Assembly (NCBI GenBank): GCA_028694115.1
Contig: JAQUUB010000010.1
Span: 1-64,000 of the forward strand
Direction: 5' to 3'
DNA length: 64,000 nucleotides
Source: Lachnospiraceae bacterium
GTDB taxonomy: Bacteria; Bacillota_A; Clostridia; Lachnospirales; Lachnospiraceae
Positions 55,588 to 63,718 of this stretch are shown here, one piece after another (position 1 is the stretch's first letter; each line of letters begins with the position of its first letter). A program made the translations under genes and the position numbers. The notes under the pieces were generated by a model. The model was given only the letters and a program-made list of their open reading frames with translations. It searched no databases and was not told the origin of the DNA.

Positions 55588-55691
55588 TTATCCACAGTTT
55601 TCGAGTTTATTTGACAAGAAATACTGTGGATTTTCTATTGCTTGTTTTACTAACTATATTGATGTTTTCCACATTATCCACATTATCCACA
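55588..55691 (+). promoter_or_regulatory. DnaA-box cluster upstream of helicase-loader genes
   Basis: TTATCCACA occurs at 55588-55596, 55674-55682 and 55683-55691; TTTTCCACA at 55665-55673; and a weaker inverted box, TGTGGATTT, at 55625-55633. The last three plus-strand boxes are contiguous with no spacer. TTATCCACA is the exact DnaA consensus. Confidence 0.85.
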
Positions 55692-55757
55692 TCTGAGTAA
55701 TCCCCCATAAAATAAGGGTTTGCCAGAAAAATACCTGTTTTAATTTACGAAACTCTA

Positions 55758-55766
55758 TGCTATAAT
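55758..55766 (+). promoter_or_regulatory. Extended -10 promoter of the helicase-loader operon
   Basis: TGC followed by TATAAT (55761-55766) is an extended -10 element; no good -35 lies 16-18 nt upstream. It sits about 67 bp after the DnaA boxes and 60 bp before the first start codon. Confidence 0.6.
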
Positions 55767-55827
55767 TCATCTTGCTTTAATAGAAAAATAGGTGATGTTT
55801 ATCATTGCCACGAATCGGGTGAATAGT

Positions 55828-56868
55828 GTGAGTAAAATATCATTACATGGTAGTTCCTATATGGATGCTACCCTTGTTTCCAACCGCTTTATTGATTATT
55901 ACATGACAAATGCAAATGAATCTCAAATTAAAATTTATCTTTACCTATTAAGATGTATTGGAAGTAATCAGAATATCTCTGTTTGCTCCATTGCGGATCG
56001 TTTTAATTATACAGAAAAAGATATCTTAAGAGCTCTGATGTATTGGGATCGTGAAAGTCTAATATCTCTTGAGTTTGATTCTGATAATAATGTCATGGGG
56101 ATTTGCTTAAATGATATTTTAAATAATACTATCAAGTCTTTAGATACTGTTTCTTCCAAAGCAACGGAATCCCCTATTACAGAAGAAGCTCCTGTTGTTG
56201 CAAAACCTTTTTATTCCTTAGATAAAATGAATGAATTCAAAAGCAGGGAAGAAGTGAAACAATTAATTTTTATGACCGAGCATTATATGGGAAAAACATT
56301 AAGCTTACCTGATACAAATACACTTTTGTATCTATACGAGGAATTACATTTTCCTGTTGATTTAATAGAGTATTTAATAGAATACTGCGTTAACAATAAT
56401 CATAAGAGTATGAGATACATAGAAAAAACTGCTTTTGCATGGGCCGATCAGGATATTCATACAGTAAAAGCTGCAAAGGCCAACACAAATCGATTTAAAA
56501 AGGAGTATTTTGCAGTATTAAAGGCCTTTGGTATTTCAGGAAGAAACCCTGTCGACTCAGATATCGATTATATCCGCCGTTGGACAAGTGAATATGGGTT
56601 TGATATGGATATCATTATTGAAGCTTGTAATCGTACCATGAAAGCAATCGCAAAACCTAGTTTTGGTTATGCTGATAGCATCTTAAAGAATTGGAAAGAA
56701 AAAAATGTCCATCATAAATCAGATGTACAGGAATTAGATGAGAATTTTCAGAGAGCTAAAACGACTCCAGTTCCTGCCTCTACTGTTGCGAAAAATAATA
56801 AGTTCAAAAATTTCACAGAGCGGGATTGTGATTTTGATGAAATAGCTATGGATTTGCTGCGAAACTAG
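55828..56868 (+). CDS. DnaD/DnaB-domain replication initiation protein
   Basis: Primosome component that helps load the replicative helicase. 346 residues: an N-terminal winged-helix domain (VSNRFIDYYMTNANESQIKI, YLYLLRCIG) and two DnaB_2/DnaD C-terminal domains (about 160-225, YLYEELHFPVDLIEYLIEYC; and about 232-310, with FGYADSILKNW). The start chosen is GTG at 55828, with GGGTGA 5 nt upstream and matching relatives; GTG at 55792 and ATG at 55795 are possible. The dnaI-like gene follows after 22 nt. Confidence 0.85.
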   Translation: MSKISLHGSSYMDATLVSNRFIDYYMTNANESQIKIYLYLLRCIGSNQNISVCSIADRFNYTEKDILRALMYWDRESLISLEFDSDNNVMGICLNDILNNTIKSLDTVSSKATESPITEEAPVVAKPFYSLDKMNEFKSREEVKQLIFMTEHYMGKTLSLPDTNTLLYLYEELHFPVDLIEYLIEYCVNNNHKSMRYIEKTAFAWADQDIHTVKAAKANTNRFKKEYFAVLKAFGISGRNPVDSDIDYIRRWTSEYGFDMDIIIEACNRTMKAIAKPSFGYADSILKNWKEKNVHHKSDVQELDENFQRAKTTPVPASTVAKNNKFKNFTERDCDFDEIAMDLLRN

Positions 56869-56890
56869 AAACCCGCCAGAGGATAACATC

Positions 56891-57865
56891 ATGAGTTTAA
56901 GTAATATTAAATACGATGCTGTTTTAAAAATTTATCAGGAGAAACGGATTAAGGCAAGAAGACTCTTAGAAGAACATAGATCTGAAGTATACGATTTAAT
57001 CCCTTCTTATAAAGAGATTGACGATGAAATTGCTGAATTATCTATTCAACATGCGAAACGGCTAATTCAAGGAGACGAGAACGTTCTCCTTGTTTTACGT
57101 GATAAGTTATCACTGCTTTTTGAAGAAAAAAAGCATTTACTTAAGGAATTTGGCTTTCCAGAAAATTATCTTGATTTAAACTATGAATGCCCTGATTGTA
57201 AGGATACTGGATACATTGGTCAATCAAAATGCCATTGTCTGAAATTAAAACTGATTGAAATATTATATGAGCAATCGAACATTAAAACCGTTTTAGAAAG
57301 AGAAAACTTTGATTTTTTTTCATATGACTATTATAATGATAACGAAACGGATAGAATAAAGAGTGTAGTTTTAGAGGCAAAGAAATTTATTGCAAATTTT
57401 GATTCTAGTTATAGTAACCTTCTCTTTTTCGGAGATGTCGGATGTGGAAAAACTTTCCTTTCCAATTGTATTGCAAAGGAACTCCTGGAATCTGGCCATT
57501 CTGTTATTTATTTTACTTCCTTTCAATTATTTGAACTGATTGCAAAGAATACCTTTTACCAGTCAAATCAGTCATCTGATTCAAAGGCACTTTATGAAGA
57601 TATATTTAACTGTGATTTACTAATTCTGGATGATTTAGGAACAGAAAGTATTAATTCTTTTACTACTTCTCAATTATTTTTAATATTAAATGAGCGTCAT
57701 CTTAGAAAACATGCTACAATCATATCTAGTAACATGTCCATACAGACATTAAAAGATACCTATTCAGAACGTTCTATTTCCAGAATACTAGGGAACTATG
57801 AATTGTTTTTATTTAAAGGCGAAGATATCCGCCCAAAGAAAAAGAAACAAGAAAACAGAAAGTGA
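56891..57865 (+). CDS. DnaI/DnaC-like helicase-loader ATPase
   Basis: 324 residues, an AAA+ loader that places the replicative helicase on DNA. The N-terminal region is helical, then a zinc-finger-like CPDCKDTGYIGQSKCHC (about residue 100), then the AAA+ core with FFGDVGCGKTFLSNCI (Walker A), LLILDDLGTES (Walker B) and IISSNMS (sensor 1). It could be confused with an IS21-type ATP-binding protein, but the zinc finger and pairing with a DnaD-like gene support the loader role. AGAGGATAAC precedes the ATG. Confidence 0.88.
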   Translation: MSLSNIKYDAVLKIYQEKRIKARRLLEEHRSEVYDLIPSYKEIDDEIAELSIQHAKRLIQGDENVLLVLRDKLSLLFEEKKHLLKEFGFPENYLDLNYECPDCKDTGYIGQSKCHCLKLKLIEILYEQSNIKTVLERENFDFFSYDYYNDNETDRIKSVVLEAKKFIANFDSSYSNLLFFGDVGCGKTFLSNCIAKELLESGHSVIYFTSFQLFELIAKNTFYQSNQSSDSKALYEDIFNCDLLILDDLGTESINSFTTSQLFLILNERHLRKHATIISSNMSIQTLKDTYSERSISRILGNYELFLFKGEDIRPKKKKQENRK

Positions 57866-57874
57866 GGAAACGCA

Positions 57875-59059
57875 ATGCCAACGCGTGAAGAAAAACGTAA
57901 TCTTGAAACAATCCCTGTGGGTTCTTTAGGAATGATTCCTTTAGAAGGCTGCAAAGAATTAGGACAAAAAATCGACAAATTTTTAGTATCCTGGAGAACA
58001 GAAAGAGAAAACGAACACAAAAACAGTCTGGCTTTTTCTGGTTATCAGAGAGATACCTATATTCTAGGTGCAAAAGTTCCTCGATTTGGCAGTGGAGAAG
58101 CAAAGGGAATCATTACTGAATCTGTACGTGGCAATGATTTATATTTATTAGTGGATGTTTGCAATTACAGCATGACTTATACCTTGTGCGGCAACCAAAA
58201 TCATATGTCCCCTGATGATCATTTTCAGGATTTAAAGCGTATTATTGCCGCTGTGGGTGGAAAAGCCAGAAGAATTAACGTTATTATGCCTTTTCTGTAT
58301 GAAAGCAGACAGCATAAGAGAAGCTCCAGAGAATCACTTGACTGTGCATTAGCACTACAGGAACTCGTAAAAATGGGTGTTGATAATATCATTACCTTTG
58401 ATGCACATGATGCCAGAGTTCAAAATGCAATTCCTCTGAATGGTTTCGAGACAGTTCAACCAGCCTATCAGTTTATTAAAGGTCTTCTCCGTAATGTAAA
58501 GGATTTAACGATTGATTCTGCCAACATGATGGTTATCAGTCCTGATGAGGGGGGTATGGGACGTGCAATCTATATCGCCAATGTACTTGGACTTGATATG
58601 GGTATGTTCTACAAGAGACGCGATTATACAAAAATATTGGATGGCAGAAATCCAATTGTAGCTCATGAATTTTTAGGTACTTCTGTAGAGGGAAAAGATG
58701 TAATTGTAATTGATGACATGATTGCTTCTGGTGAGAGTGTCATTGATGTTGCCAGAGAATTGAAGCGCAGAAAAGCAAATAGAATCTTTGTTGCATCAAC
58801 CTTTGGTCTCTTTACAAAAGGGTTAGATTCTTTTGATAAGGCGTATGAAGAAGGTATGATTTCTAAAGTCCTAACTACAAACCTGATTTACCAGACACCT
58901 GATTTATTAAGCAAACCCTGGTACATTAATTGTGATATGAGTAAATACGTTGCTTATATTATTGATACTTTAAACCATGATAGCTCCATTAGTGATTTAC
59001 TAAATCCTAGTGAGAGAATACAATCTTTGGTTTCAAAATATAAACGTGGTGAATTTTAG
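57875..59059 (+). CDS. prs: Ribose-phosphate pyrophosphokinase, long clostridial form
   Basis: Makes PRPP for nucleotides, histidine and NAD. 394 residues, about 75 more than the usual bacterial enzyme; the excess lies in an N-terminal segment and internal loops. Key motifs: RFGSGEAKGIITESVRGND, FYKRRDYTK (flexible loop), TFDAHDARVQ and the PRPP loop VIVIDDMIASGES. Catalytic sites look intact. AGTGAGGAAACGC precedes the ATG and dnaI ends 9 nt before, so it is likely part of the same operon. Confidence 0.92.
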   Translation: MPTREEKRNLETIPVGSLGMIPLEGCKELGQKIDKFLVSWRTERENEHKNSLAFSGYQRDTYILGAKVPRFGSGEAKGIITESVRGNDLYLLVDVCNYSMTYTLCGNQNHMSPDDHFQDLKRIIAAVGGKARRINVIMPFLYESRQHKRSSRESLDCALALQELVKMGVDNIITFDAHDARVQNAIPLNGFETVQPAYQFIKGLLRNVKDLTIDSANMMVISPDEGGMGRAIYIANVLGLDMGMFYKRRDYTKILDGRNPIVAHEFLGTSVEGKDVIVIDDMIASGESVIDVARELKRRKANRIFVASTFGLFTKGLDSFDKAYEEGMISKVLTTNLIYQTPDLLSKPWYINCDMSKYVAYIIDTLNHDSSISDLLNPSERIQSLVSKYKRGEF

Positions 59060-59100
59060 TCTTTTATAGCATTCTTTCATCCTATCATTTTAAGCGATAT

Positions 59101-59140
59101 ACAGGAGTAGATAATTTACAATTTATCTACTCCTGTTTTA
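59101..59140 (+). terminator. Terminator of the dnaD-dnaI-prs operon
   Basis: Perfect 13-bp stem ACAGGAGTAGATA/TATCTACTCCTGT followed by TTTTA. Confidence 0.9.
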
Positions 59141-59216
59141 TGTGTTTCTTTTTTTTATTTTCTGCTAACCTAATAATGCTAAAATTCCAATAATTATCGT
59201 GATTTTGTTGTATCGG

Positions 59217-59245
59217 TTGCATTTTCTCTTATTGTGAGTTATAGT
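59217..59245 (+). promoter_or_regulatory. Promoter of queT
   Basis: TTGCAT (59217-59222), 17 nt, TATAGT (59240-59245). A short weak stem with T-run (59254-59276) lies between it and the preQ1 aptamer. Otherwise the gap 59141-59287 is empty. Confidence 0.6.
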
Positions 59246-59287
59246 ATTACATGCTGAAACCTAAAAAGGGTTTTTTCTACTATTAAT

Positions 59288-59330
59288 TCGTGTGTTCGTG
59301 ACCTTCCACACGTAAAACAAAACTAAAGGA
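59288..59330 (+). promoter_or_regulatory. preQ1-I riboswitch, translational type, upstream of queT
   Basis: P1 pairs CGTGTG (59289-59294) with CACACG (59307-59312). The loop TTCGTGACCTTC contains CCTT (59302-59305), which can pair with AAGG (59326-59329) of the ribosome binding site after the A-rich tail TAAAACAAAACTAA. This matches the H-type pseudoknot of the class I preQ1 aptamer and predicts Shine-Dalgarno occlusion when preQ1 binds. Placement before queT fits. Confidence 0.88.
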
Positions 59331-59337
59331 GAAAAAA

Positions 59338-59823
59338 ATGAATACCAAAAAAGCTACATTTATCACGCAGGCTGCTATGATTGCAGCTCTTTACGTTGTG
59401 CTGACCTTTATTGCCAACGCCTTTGGCCTCGCAAATTATGCGATTCAGGTTCGCTTCTCTGAGGCCCTTACCATTTTACCATTTTTTACACCAGCTGCTA
59501 TCCCGGGTCTTTTTGTAGGATGCATTCTTAGTAACTTATTAACTGGTTGTATGCTATTAGATATTATATTTGGTAGTATTGCAACATTACTTGGGGCTCT
59601 TGGTACCTATGCTTTTCGAAAATACAAATGGACAGCACCCATCTCCCCAATTATTCTTAATACCATAATGGTTCCTTACATTCTAGCCTATGTCTATCAA
59701 TTTGAGGGATCTATCCCTTACTTTATGGTGACTGTGGGTATTGGAGAAATTATTTCATGCGGAATCCTTGGAATGATTTTACTTTTCATATTAGAGAAAT
59801 ATAGAACCGTGATTTTCAAATAG
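59338..59823 (+). CDS. queT: QueT-family queuosine-precursor transporter component
   Basis: 161 residues with about five membrane spans, family QueT (COG4708), an ECF S-component-like protein thought to take up preQ0/preQ1 for queuosine in tRNA. It begins MIAALYVVLTFIANAFGLA and has QVRFSEALTILPFFTPAAIP. The A-rich start context includes the riboswitch-controlled site AAAGGAG. No ECF ATPase genes are nearby, so it would use a shared module. Monocistronic, followed by repeat copy B. Confidence 0.93.
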   Translation: MNTKKATFITQAAMIAALYVVLTFIANAFGLANYAIQVRFSEALTILPFFTPAAIPGLFVGCILSNLLTGCMLLDIIFGSIATLLGALGTYAFRKYKWTAPISPIILNTIMVPYILAYVYQFEGSIPYFMVTVGIGEIISCGILGMILLFILEKYRTVIFK

Positions 59824-59861
59824 AATTTTTAAAAAGTGAAGTACCTCCACCACAGATAATT

Positions 59862-59962
59862 AGTGAGAAGAAGGCGCTTGCGACTTCTTCCATGTGAGTT
59901 TTAGTAATTCTTAGGAGCAGTATTTTTGCTCCTTAGAATTACTTACTCACTATTCACACTTT
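59862..59962 (-). repeat. Dispersed structured 3' UTR repeat, intact copy B
   Basis: Minus strand, from the end of the 840-residue gene: TAAAGTGTGAATAGTGAGTA, the stem AGTAATTCTAAGGAGC/GCTCCTAAGAATTACT, then GAAGAAGTCGCAAGCGCCTTCTTC and CTCACT. The outer GTGAG...CTCAC pairing is kept. The first bases overlap the 3' end of the gene, including its stop codon. Confidence 0.85.
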
Positions 59963-62472
59963 ACATACGTAATAAACTCATTTCCTGCACTAGCAAACCA
60001 TTCTGTAGAATCATTCATACCCTTTTTATATATGGTACCGGATTCCGGATCCATAATTATTGTATTTTTCTCATCATATCCTACAATAAGAACATTCTTA
60101 TCTTCTACTCCAGCCATTACTGGATTCCCTTGGCTTACATAATATAAAATATCATCTAACTTACATCCTGTCAGATCCAGAACTTCTCCACCTATATTAT
60201 CACTTAATATTTTCATCGCTGTCTGTCCCTGGCTCAACAGATAAGAGGAATTTCTAGGAGCACTCTCATACAAAAGAATTGCATCCAGGCTGCAAGCCAG
60301 ACTATTTTTTTCTTCATCTATACTGATTTCCTCTATCTCATTTATCTGGGTTCTAATCACTCGGTTACCCTTTTGCCATATATATTCCTGGCTATCATTT
60401 ACTACAACCCCTGAAATCTCAGATGCTTTATTTACCGCCTCAAATGCTTTAGAATAGATGCCTGCAATTTTACCTTTTGCATACACATAATACCGATTAT
60501 CTTTTGTTTTTTCTGTTGGAAGGGCCAGACTTCTTCCTCCCTCGAACAATACTTCTTTTGGAGTTAATAGCTTTATATTTTTGGAACTCACCATCCCAAC
60601 TAATGAAATTTCTACTATTTTCTCTTTATCTTCTGTTATGGCTGTAGTGACAGAGTTCTGACTTTTTTCTTCCACAAGATTATTCATAATCTGATCATCC
60701 TCTGTCATAATATATCTGCCTTCTTCCGGCTGCTTAAGAATTCTTTTCATATTTATCACATTATCATCTATTTCAACAGATGTAATATAGATGTTATCTT
60801 GATGATAGGTCTTTAATACCTCACCCTGTTTATTCTTAATATAAATTGTGTGCATAGGAACCGTAACTACACCTGAAGAATCTCTTATGATATCCTGTCT
60901 GTCTGATACTCCATAAACAAAATCCTCTCCTATGAATCCAAGTAGCTGATAGGTTTCCGAATCCTCAGATTCCATTTTTCTGATATTACCAGTTCTTAAA
61001 TTCATAATCGTTATAAGCGAATTTTGTCCTTGTGTTGTTTCCCAGGCTATCATTTGATTACTTTTTGATACTACGACATCGTCCTTTGTTAGGTCTGTTG
61101 CAATTTTAGAATAACTACTGTCGTCTAGATGAATACTATAAATTAATCCATCTATAAACATATATAAATCATTACGTCCATTAATATAGGACAGTAATTC
61201 AACATTATCTTTTAACAGTTCAAATGATTTATCATATGGAATATATACCTCTTCTTCAATTGCATTGATCGCATTATCATAATAATAAACGCAGATACCT
61301 ACATCTCCTTCATGACGACCTCTATTCATATAGCCATATACCAGGAATCTTACATTCCCAGCTTCATCGATAGAAAGTACATCTATTTTATGCTCTCCAT
61401 ATAAGGTCCTAACATCCATATTATCAGAATCATAAAAACTAAATAACCTGGCTAATTTATTCTCACTATTGCGAAAACTATATAATGCATTTTCCTGTGA
61501 AAATACGACCACAGATCCATCCGTATTTTCAGTAAGCGGCACGTCTTCCCCTGCAATTCCTAATATCACTTTATCATTTACAAATACATCATTATCTGGG
61601 TTGAAGATTTGATTCATGGAACGTTCATAGTCTAATAAATAAATTCGATCACTTGTATAGCGAATTCTAAAATACTCTTCCACACTGAATTTATCCGTTT
61701 CGCTTCCTGTATTTGTAGAAACTTGAAAATTCAATTTTATGGAGGATGTTGCACTATCCATTTCTAAGATGCTTACTTGCGGATCCCCTATTTGTTTCAC
61801 ATTTAAATCACCCCAGGTTATTTGGTTAAAGTTAGAATGTATATTCACTTTGTGAAATGTTGAGTTATCCCCCTCATCATTGCTTTCTAAATAGGTAATT
61901 AGCTCTTTTGCCTCTGATTTATCAAAGGTTTTATTATGAAAATTCACAACATAATCTAATTGTTCCCGCGCGTGTAATTCTTCTTTTTGAATAATTCTAG
62001 TATAATATCTGATTTCTTTCCCATTTTCTGTTCCAAGTATTGTAACTAGCATATATTCTTTATTTTTGTCTATTAGATCCTTAATATTTAACTCTGCACT
62101 AACCATACCATCTTTTTTAATATAATTATAAACTTCCGTATTTTCTACTAATCTTGACATATCAAGGCTTCGGACTTCATATGTTATGTGGCTGATTGTT
62201 TCCCCAAATGGGTTAATATCTATTGTTAATACACGATTATCTGGCAAAGGGGTCAGCGTTTCTCTTAAATAGCTTCCATTCATTTCACGCGTATATCCAT
62301 GGAGGTTATTTACTTTTTCCCCTTCAACTTTCATAGAAATCATAGGCAAAGAAGCCTTACTCATTTCAATGGTAAGGTCTGTATTTCCTTTATTCATGAT
62401 ATGGCTAATAACTACTAAAGCAATTCCAAATATGCTAATAAAAAAAATTGCTTTATAAATCTGTTTCTTCAT
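59950..62472 (-). CDS. Large membrane-anchored protein: beta-propeller-like body and degenerate papain-like tail
   Basis: 840 residues. One N-terminal membrane span (about 9-27) then an extracellular part. Residues about 270-640 are rich in short strand repeats (DSSYSKIATDL, SLITIMNLRTG) like a beta propeller. The last 120 residues look like a C39-type papain-like domain: ACSLDAILLYES in place of the catalytic Cys block and VLIVGYDEKNTIIMDPESG in place of the His block, with the histidine replaced. So it may be a pseudopeptidase or binding domain. I do not recognise the family. AAAGGAGCGC precedes the ATG. Confidence 0.7.
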   Translation of the reverse strand: MKKQIYKAIFFISIFGIALVVISHIMNKGNTDLTIEMSKASLPMISMKVEGEKVNNLHGYTREMNGSYLRETLTPLPDNRVLTIDINPFGETISHITYEVRSLDMSRLVENTEVYNYIKKDGMVSAELNIKDLIDKNKEYMLVTILGTENGKEIRYYTRIIQKEELHAREQLDYVVNFHNKTFDKSEAKELITYLESNDEGDNSTFHKVNIHSNFNQITWGDLNVKQIGDPQVSILEMDSATSSIKLNFQVSTNTGSETDKFSVEEYFRIRYTSDRIYLLDYERSMNQIFNPDNDVFVNDKVILGIAGEDVPLTENTDGSVVVFSQENALYSFRNSENKLARLFSFYDSDNMDVRTLYGEHKIDVLSIDEAGNVRFLVYGYMNRGRHEGDVGICVYYYDNAINAIEEEVYIPYDKSFELLKDNVELLSYINGRNDLYMFIDGLIYSIHLDDSSYSKIATDLTKDDVVVSKSNQMIAWETTQGQNSLITIMNLRTGNIRKMESEDSETYQLLGFIGEDFVYGVSDRQDIIRDSSGVVTVPMHTIYIKNKQGEVLKTYHQDNIYITSVEIDDNVINMKRILKQPEEGRYIMTEDDQIMNNLVEEKSQNSVTTAITEDKEKIVEISLVGMVSSKNIKLLTPKEVLFEGGRSLALPTEKTKDNRYYVYAKGKIAGIYSKAFEAVNKASEISGVVVNDSQEYIWQKGNRVIRTQINEIEEISIDEEKNSLACSLDAILLYESAPRNSSYLLSQGQTAMKILSDNIGGEVLDLTGCKLDDILYYVSQGNPVMAGVEDKNVLIVGYDEKNTIIMDPESGTIYKKGMNDSTEWFASAGNEFITYVKCE

Positions 62473-62494
62473 TGCGCTCCTTTAGAAATTCCAT

Positions 62495-63634
62495 TTACTC
62501 TTCGAATAATTTTAGAAGTGTAGGATGTATCTGCAAAGATTCCATTAATTCTTTTATTTTTTTATCTTCCTGATTTAGGCCTGTTTTTACTGCTCGAATC
62601 AAAATATTTTTAGGAGTATGTTCCATATCAATAAATTCAAGTATTTGCGTATCGTATCCTTTGGTTTTTAATATTTCTGCACGCACTCCATCTGTAATTA
62701 ATGCAGACATTCTCTCCTTTATTAATCCATATTGTAAGATTGGCTGCATCAATTCATTCTTTATCTGGTTGTTTATTTCGTGCTGGCAGCATGGTACTGA
62801 TAAAATAACTTTTGCTCCCCATTTCACTGCCTTTGCTAATGCAAAGTCAGTAGCTGTATCACATGCATGAAGTGTCACCACCATATCCACCTGCGTGACA
62901 CCTTCATATTTTTCGATATCACCATGTTGAAAAGTAAGTTTATCATAACCATACTTTTCTTTTAGTTGATTACAATGTAATATGACATCCTGTTTTAAAT
63001 CAAGTCCAATTACCTGTATATCATAATTCTTTAAAATTCTTAAGTAATAATACATTGCAAATGTCAGATATGACTTTCCACACCCAAAATCAATAATATT
63101 ACAGGTTCTGTTTTTAGGAAGTATGGGCAGGATATCTTCAATAAATTCAAGAAACCGATTGATTTGTTTATACTTATCATATTTAGAATGTATGATGTTA
63201 CCCTCTTCTGACATGACACCAAGATCTACTAAAAATGGAATCGGTTCTCCTTCTTGTAAAATATAATCTTTTTTACGATTATGAGTTAACTCAACTTTTG
63301 TTTTCTCATGACAGACATTCTTTTTTTTGAACGTAAATTGTCCCTTTTTACTTACTAATCCTGTAGCATCCATGGAAGTCGTCTTTATCTCTATTTGTTT
63401 CATATCTGCTTCTAGTAATGTGCAGATCTTATTTATCATTTCTAATTTCCCTAAATTCTCATGAAATACCTGTTTTCCCACATAGCTTGTACATTGAAAC
63501 AAGATATTTTGCTTTATTAGGATTGGGCGTACTTTTACTTTTGCTATTTTATCTTTATCTCTTGAACCTGAAAGAATGATAGATAAAATATCTTGTCCTT
63601 CTATTTCACTTAAAAATTCTCTTAGCCGTTCCAT
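62495..63634 (-). CDS. Class I SAM-dependent methyltransferase (Methyltransf_32-like)
   Basis: 379 residues. The C-terminal half has IIDFGCGKSYLTFAMYYYL (SAM loop), VIGLDLKQDVILHCNQL, VTLHACDTATDFALA and LSVPCCQHEIN, the signature set of the Methyltransf_32/RRNAD1-METTL25 group. The N-terminal 150 residues carry a separate domain. Target unknown, perhaps rRNA or tRNA. The ATG at 63634 follows AAAGGTG; an upstream in-frame ATG at 63718 would extend it by 28 residues over a hairpin (63651-63676) and is less likely. It is 22 nt before the 840-residue gene. Confidence 0.82.
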   Translation of the reverse strand: MERLREFLSEIEGQDILSIILSGSRDKDKIAKVKVRPILIKQNILFQCTSYVGKQVFHENLGKLEMINKICTLLEADMKQIEIKTTSMDATGLVSKKGQFTFKKKNVCHEKTKVELTHNRKKDYILQEGEPIPFLVDLGVMSEEGNIIHSKYDKYKQINRFLEFIEDILPILPKNRTCNIIDFGCGKSYLTFAMYYYLRILKNYDIQVIGLDLKQDVILHCNQLKEKYGYDKLTFQHGDIEKYEGVTQVDMVVTLHACDTATDFALAKAVKWGAKVILSVPCCQHEINNQIKNELMQPILQYGLIKERMSALITDGVRAEILKTKGYDTQILEFIDMEHTPKNILIRAVKTGLNQEDKKIKELMESLQIHPTLLKLFEE

Positions 63635-63718
63635 AAGACACCTTTCATTTCGGGCTGAAATTTTTTCCAGCCCGCAATATACTGTTTCTATTTTAATGTG
63701 TTTACCATAAAACCACAA

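Noticed and set aside
55665..55691. Three tandem 9-bp repeats as a CRISPR or minisatellite
   Set aside because: No spacers and each unit is a DnaA box; a DnaA cluster explains them better.
56891..57865. IS21-type transposition ATPase
   Set aside because: There is no partner transposase or terminal repeat; the zinc finger and the DnaD-like neighbour indicate a helicase loader.
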